Shown piece after piece: positions 59,301 through 64,000 of a stretch of 64,000 nt of DNA. Location of the stretch: the NCBI GenBank assembly GCA_027946365.1, contig JAPEUQ010000004.1, positions 2,418,001 through 2,482,000 on the forward strand, read 5' to 3'. The translations under genes and the position numbers were made by a program. Under the pieces are notes generated by a model that was not told where the DNA came from, ran no database searches, and saw only the letters and a list, made by a program, of their open reading frames with translations. This stretch comes from Kalmusia sp. IMI 367209 (Eukaryota; Ascomycota; Dothideomycetes; Pleosporales; Didymosphaeriaceae). Position 1 is the first letter of the stretch; every line of letters begins with the position of its first letter.

Positions 59301-61543
59301 GACTAGATTACTAGAGATAAAACTAGAAGTAAAAACCTCTAGATTCTATTTAAAAGATTTAGAAGAATGGATTATATATAAAGAAGAATTCTAATAAGTA
59401 AAAGATACCTATACTAGAAATATTAGAATAAAAGGTATATATATAAATTATATAAATATTCTACTACTAAGATAACTATAGTATATACCTATTTAGTAAA
59501 AAAGGAAGCGGATACTTCCTATAGAAAAGGAATAGAAGAATAAAAACTAAGATACTATTAGCTAAAAAGTCTCACTAGTAAGAGTATTATAAAATAGACT
59601 TAATTATAGATATAATAAATATATCTACTAATAATAGTATATATATAAGAAAGAAAAGTATAGATACTATTAGATAGTAGAGTATAAATTATAATTATCT
59701 TACCCTAAATAGTAGAAAAGTAAGGGTTATAATATAGAATAAGAAAGTACCTAATATCCATTAGTCTAGCTAATAATTTAATAATAGAATACGACTTAGA
59801 AAAATATAACTAGAGATAGAAATAGTAACCCTATAGATTAGAAACTTTATAGAAAAATAAAAAATACCCATTATAGATATAGAATTCCTTAATATAATAA
59901 TAGAATATAATTAGCTAGTTAAGTATAATCTAAATATTAATTAGTAAATAGTAGAAATAACTAAACGCTTAATAGAAGCTAGAGTTATATAACTATAAAT
60001 AATATCTATAGTAGTAAAAAATTAGAAGGATATTACTATAATAGATTAGAAAGATTTAAGAAAAAGACCCTTAGTAGATAGGAGTTATATAGATATAAAA
60101 ACTAGAAACTAAGGAAATAATAAAAGCTTAATCTATAATTTTAAAAATATAAGGAATATAGAAAGTTATTTAAAAAATATAATAAAATGGATTTATTAAA
60201 ATACTAGAACTAGGATTATAAAATTATCCTAGAAGAAGGTATAAAATTACGCCTAGGACTAATATAATTTATCTTATAATTAGTAATAAGAATTAAAAAG
60301 TATATTAAAAAGAATATCAAAAGGATTTATAAAAGTTAATAAGAGTTTAATAATATTACTAATATTATTTATTTTAAAGAAAAATAGATAGCTATAGCTC
60401 TATATAGACTATAGATAGCTAAATAATACTATAAAAAGAATAGATACCTACTATTCTTAATATAAGAACTTATAGAACGACTCTAAAGAATAAAATAATT
60501 TATAAAATTTAATATATAAGATAATTACTATTAAATAAAATTAAAAAGGCTATAAATAGAAAATAATCTTTAAAACTAGATATAAACTATATAAATATAT
60601 AGTTATATTCTTTAAATTAATAAATATACTAGTAATCTTTTAAGCCCTAGTAAATAAGGCCTTATATAAATACTTAAATATATTCTATATAGTATACCTA
60701 GATAATATATTAATCTACTCCTAAGGCATACTAGAGGAATATATTAGATATATTAAGAAAGTACTAGATAAAATAAAATAATACGATCTACTATTCTATC
60801 TAGATAAGTATAAGTTCTATATTAAGGAAACTAACTACTTAGATTTCATTATTTTAGATTAAGGAGTGGCCATAGACCTAAAAAAAAAGGTATAGATAGT
60901 ATAGAAATAGCTAATACTAAAAACTATATAAGAGATATAATTTTTTAGGTTTACTAACTTCTATTAAAAGTTTATTAAAGGATACTTAAATACTATAGTA
61001 CCCCTAATAGAAATTACCAAAAGGAAGTAAACTATAGTTAAGGTAAGAAATAAAAAAAGTATTTAAAAAAACTAAAATAGCTATTCCTAGAAGTACTAAT
61101 ATTACAGATAAATAACTTAATAAAAAGAAAGTAAATAGAAATTAATATATTAAACTATATACTAGCTACTATACTATTATAAGAATGTGAAGATAAGAAA
61201 TAGAGACTAGTATTTTACTACGTAAAAAGTTCTTAGGAATAGAACTAAATTATAATATTTATAATAAGAAACTACTAGTAGTAGTTAAAGCCTTTAAATA
61301 ATAGAAAGTATAATTACTAGAAGTACTAGAATAGATAGAAGTCTTTTTAGACTATAAAAACCTAATCAGCTTTACTATAATTAAGAAATTAAACCAATAA
61401 TAAATTAGGTAGTTAAAAACGCTAGCTAACTTTAATTTTAAAATCTATTATAGAGCTAGAACACTAAACGACGCCATAGATATACTTAGCTAAAGAAGTA
61501 ACCTCAATAGAAAGTAATAATTCTACTATATATAATACTATAT
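56395..61543 (+). mobile_element. Ty3/Gypsy retrotransposon relic (gag, PR, RT, RNase H)
   Basis: Degenerate but ordered plus-strand homology. Gag lies at about 56400-56651 (KKFNRDIKKIKIFYTSIELYF-like) and resumes at 57893 after an inserted element. A zinc knuckle with cysteines turned to tyrosine lies near 58390-58440 (AYLFYREIGYFRKDY). The protease signature is near 59660-59690 (LLDSR for DSGA). Reverse transcriptase covers about 60180-60960 (YLDNILIYS for YLDDILIYS, then ETNYLDFII). RNase H covers about 61140-61500 (DYKNLISFT, ANFNFKIYYRA, TLNDA). All parts are stop-ridden. The element is cut at 61543 by a hAT end, so no integrase is seen. LTRs were not delimited. Confidence 0.8.
56652..57875 (+). 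mobile_element. 1.23-kb repeat family, youngest copy, inserted in Gypsy gag
   Basis: A 1224-base insertion flanked by a perfect 17-bp target duplication (56635-56651 and 57876-57892, ATATATAGATAATATAA). It starts near ACTAGTTCCCTTGG and ends in an alternating TA run. It keeps far more G and C than its relatives at 51-53 kb, so it is younger. A purine-rich GAAGGGAGGAC precedes TGTAACTC at 57600. The variable TSD length and TA tail fit a non-LTR-type retroelement, but I find no reverse transcriptase in it. Confidence 0.75.
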
Positions 61544-64000
61544 CAGTGTTGCAAAATTTAGTAATTAAATATTACTTAGTATTACTTAGTATTACTAAAT
61601 AGTATTACTAAGCAAATACTAATTACTAATTACTAATTACTAAATTCTTAATTAATTACTAAAACTAATTACTAAAGGAAAATTTAGTAATTATATAGTA
61701 ATTACTAAATTACTAAATTAGTAATTAAGTCTAGAATTTGAGAATTATTAGGATTTCTTTTATAATTATTATAGTATAGTACTATCTTTCTCGACTATAA
61801 AGTTTATAGCTTATAATTATTAAAGTCTAGTTGAAAATAATTAAAAGAAGTTTTTAGATTATTCTATTTATCTTTTCTAAATATATTTACTAGATTATAC
61901 TTTTTAATAAGTTAATACTTATTATTATTACTATATTTAGTAGAAATATTATAAATAATAGAGTAATAAGATAGGTTTCTATTATAAAGTTCTAAGAGGC
62001 TAAGATTTTTAATAAAAAGTATAGTTTATAAATAGATTCTATAATAATATACTATATCTAAAATATAGATATTATAGAGTACTTTTATATAGTTTAAATA
62101 TAATTTAAATTATAGCAGTTACTTATTTAGATATTAAGTTATTTTAATTTTTAAAACTACTACTTTTATAAATAACTCTAAAGGACGTAGAATAGTTTTA
62201 TAAAAAGTATATACTAAAACTAGTATTATAAATATAATAATAAATCTATTTTATATATATAAATAGTACTTTAGATTAAGCTATAATCTATTAGAATTAG
62301 TATAATAGTATAACTAGTCAGCTAGAAACTTAATATAATTAAAAAGACTACTTTAGTAAGTATCTTCTAAAGGCTACTTTAAGACACTTTCTAAAATATA
62401 TCGAAAACTATTAATTAAAAGTCGTAATTGATTACTAAAAGTACGCTAGTAGATTGAAAATAATAAGGTTCTTAATACGACTTATATTATATAAGAATTA
62501 TATTAAGTACTTAATTAGGTAAGCTATAATTAATTTTTTTAAAAGTAGAATTTTTACTACATGTTATAATCTAGGGAATCGTTAACTTTAAAATATAAAA
62601 AAACTTAAGATAATTTCTAAACTATATATTATAGTTACTACCACTACTAATACTACTATAACTAGTAATACTAGTAGTAGTTCTATTTTCTAATTCTACT
62701 TCTTCTAAATCTATTATAGTATTATTACTAGTAGCCCTTTGTTTACCTTTATTTCTAGATCTATTTTTTTTTACTTAGTAATTTATTATCGTTAATCTCT
62801 TCTTCTTCATCTTCTACTATATTTCTATCTTTTAAAATTATAAGTTTTTTTAATAGTACTAGGTAATAGTCTATTTCTTTTTTAGTAACTATATCACCTA
62901 CTTTAGAAAAAAAGTAGATTCACTAGCATTAAGTAGATAGAATAGCTAAGTAGTCTTTAGCTATTCTATATATTATAGGAAATCTAGTTTTATTAGAATT
63001 ATAATAGTCTTCTATATTAATATCTTTAGGTACTCTAGCCTCATTTAAATATAATTCTAGCTCGTTTTCTATTACTAAAGTATTAATATTATTACTAGTT
63101 ATATATAATTCATCATCACTACTACTATTATTTATATCTAAATTAATAGTAGTATTATTAAAAGTAGTATCTATAATATTATCTTTATAAATATCTTTAT
63201 ATTCATTATAAATTTCTATAAAATAATCTTTTATACTACTTATAATTTCATTACTATAATTTAAATTTTTAAATATATCTAATTTAAATTGTGGATTTAA
63301 GATAGTTATTAAATATAAGTCTTTTAGTTTATCTATATTATTATCTAAAATAGGATAGTATTCTAAAAGTTTCTTTTTAGCTTTTTTAAACCGGCGTTAA
63401 TAAAAGGATTATTATAAGTTTTTAAATAGAATGACTCTAGACTATTATATAATTTAGTAATATAAATAATAGTAAAATAGTTATTAGAATAATTTATGTT
63501 TGTAGCTTTATAGTAGGCTTTCTAAAAATTTCTAAAATAGTTCTAATTTGTTCTAAATAAACCTAATCCTTTTCTAGTATTTTAGGCTCTAAATTTATAT
63601 TTTCTTTCTAATATTATCTAAATTATTAACTTTATTAGTAATAGTAGTAATTTCATCTTTAAAATAAAGAAATCTTTCTATCATATTATAAGTAGATAAC
63701 CATCTAGTTAAATTATCCTTTATTAAGTTTTCTACTCCTTTATTATTAGTATTACTATTTTTTTCTTTACTATAGTTCTAAAATTATTCTTAAGATAGTG
63801 ATTATTTTTAAATTTAGTTATATAATTTCTTATAGTTATAGGTATAGCTTTAGTATCTTCTAGTATTTTATTAATATTTAAATTAGTTCTTCTTATTTCT
63901 GTAAATTTCTATTATATTATTAATATTAGTATTAAACTTCTTAGTAGTATTTATATTAAAAATATATAATCTAAAAGGTATTACTAATTAAATTTAAAAT
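61544..64000 (-). mobile_element. hAT DNA transposon (left end and transposase C-terminus)
   Basis: The left end CAGTGTTGCAAAA at 61544 is a hAT-type terminal inverted repeat, preceded by the candidate 8-bp target TACTATAT. A dense array of TTACTAA/ATTACTAA words (61559-61735) fits subterminal transposase-binding repeats. On the minus strand, transposase homology runs from about 63700 (TRWLSTYNMIERF) through DYFIEIYNEYK to the hAT dimerisation domain near 63080-62880 (LELYLNEARVP, YYNSNKTRFPIIYRIAKDYLAI). The rest of the element lies beyond the window. Confidence 0.8.
61559..61735. repeat. TTACTAA subterminal repeat array of the hAT element
   Basis: The words TTACTAA, TTAGTAA and ATTACTA occur many times in both orientations within about 175 bases next to the terminal repeat, unlike the surrounding AT-rich DNA. 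Confidence 0.75.

Larger units (their letters stand above)
50755..64000. repeat. AT-rich, RIP-degraded transposon block
   Basis: Composition changes abruptly near 50755 and stays AT-dominated to the window end. No intact gene exists; coding homology is full of TAG, TAA and Cys-to-Tyr or Gly-to-Arg changes, as expected from C-to-T and G-to-A mutation by RIP. The nested contents are listed separately. Confidence 0.9.

Overview
This window looks like nuclear DNA of a filamentous ascomycete. Most genes carry short introns (about 46-60 nt, some longer) with GT...CTRAY...AG signals. The gene content is fungal: a Met30/SconB F-box protein, Atg17, Yaf9, a Coq11-like protein, a Rio1-type kinase, a bZIP factor of the fungal RxxQxRxAQRAY type, a LaeA-like methyltransferase and NLR (STAND) proteins with TPRs. 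The last 13 kb is extremely AT-rich, with TE remnants degraded in the manner of repeat-induced point mutation (RIP). A family-3 pectate lyase and the split into gene-rich and AT-rich blocks would suit a plant-associated dothideomycete, possibly Pleosporales, but that placement is only an inference.

Layout. 1-17.2 kb is a metabolic, accessory-flavoured stretch: 3' end of a PL3 pectate lyase, a DJ-1/PfpI protein, a class-V PLP enzyme, a beta-lactamase-like serine hydrolase, a bZIP factor with an AT-hook-like motif and polyQ, a broken Erg6-like methyltransferase, a MYND protein, an MFS sugar transporter, a P450, and a LaeA-like methyltransferase divergent from it. 18.6-28.7 kb is a conserved housekeeping block: SconB and Atg17 (divergent), Rio1, then Coq11-like and Yaf9 (divergent, sharing a promoter of about 300 bp). 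28.7-50.4 kb is accessory: a disabled hydrolase-NB-ARC-TPR gene, a Dcr2-like phosphoesterase with an in-frame stop, a CmcJ-like oxygenase-family gene, a seven-exon amidase, an apparently intact hydrolase-NB-ARC-TPR gene, and a convergent CorA-like GMN membrane protein. 50.75-64 kb is an AT-rich, gene-poor TE graveyard. It holds a repeated element of about 1.23 kb with 12-17 bp target duplications, a 33-bp telomere-like minisatellite, a Ty3/Gypsy relic, and the left end of a hAT element that cut the Gypsy relic.

I rebuilt gene models by hand from splice signals and frame continuity. Every multi-exon model given as intact sums to a whole number of codons. Several genes carry single-base indels in or next to homopolymers (Rio1, Erg6-like methyltransferase, NLR 1). 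Some of these may be assembly errors rather than biology.
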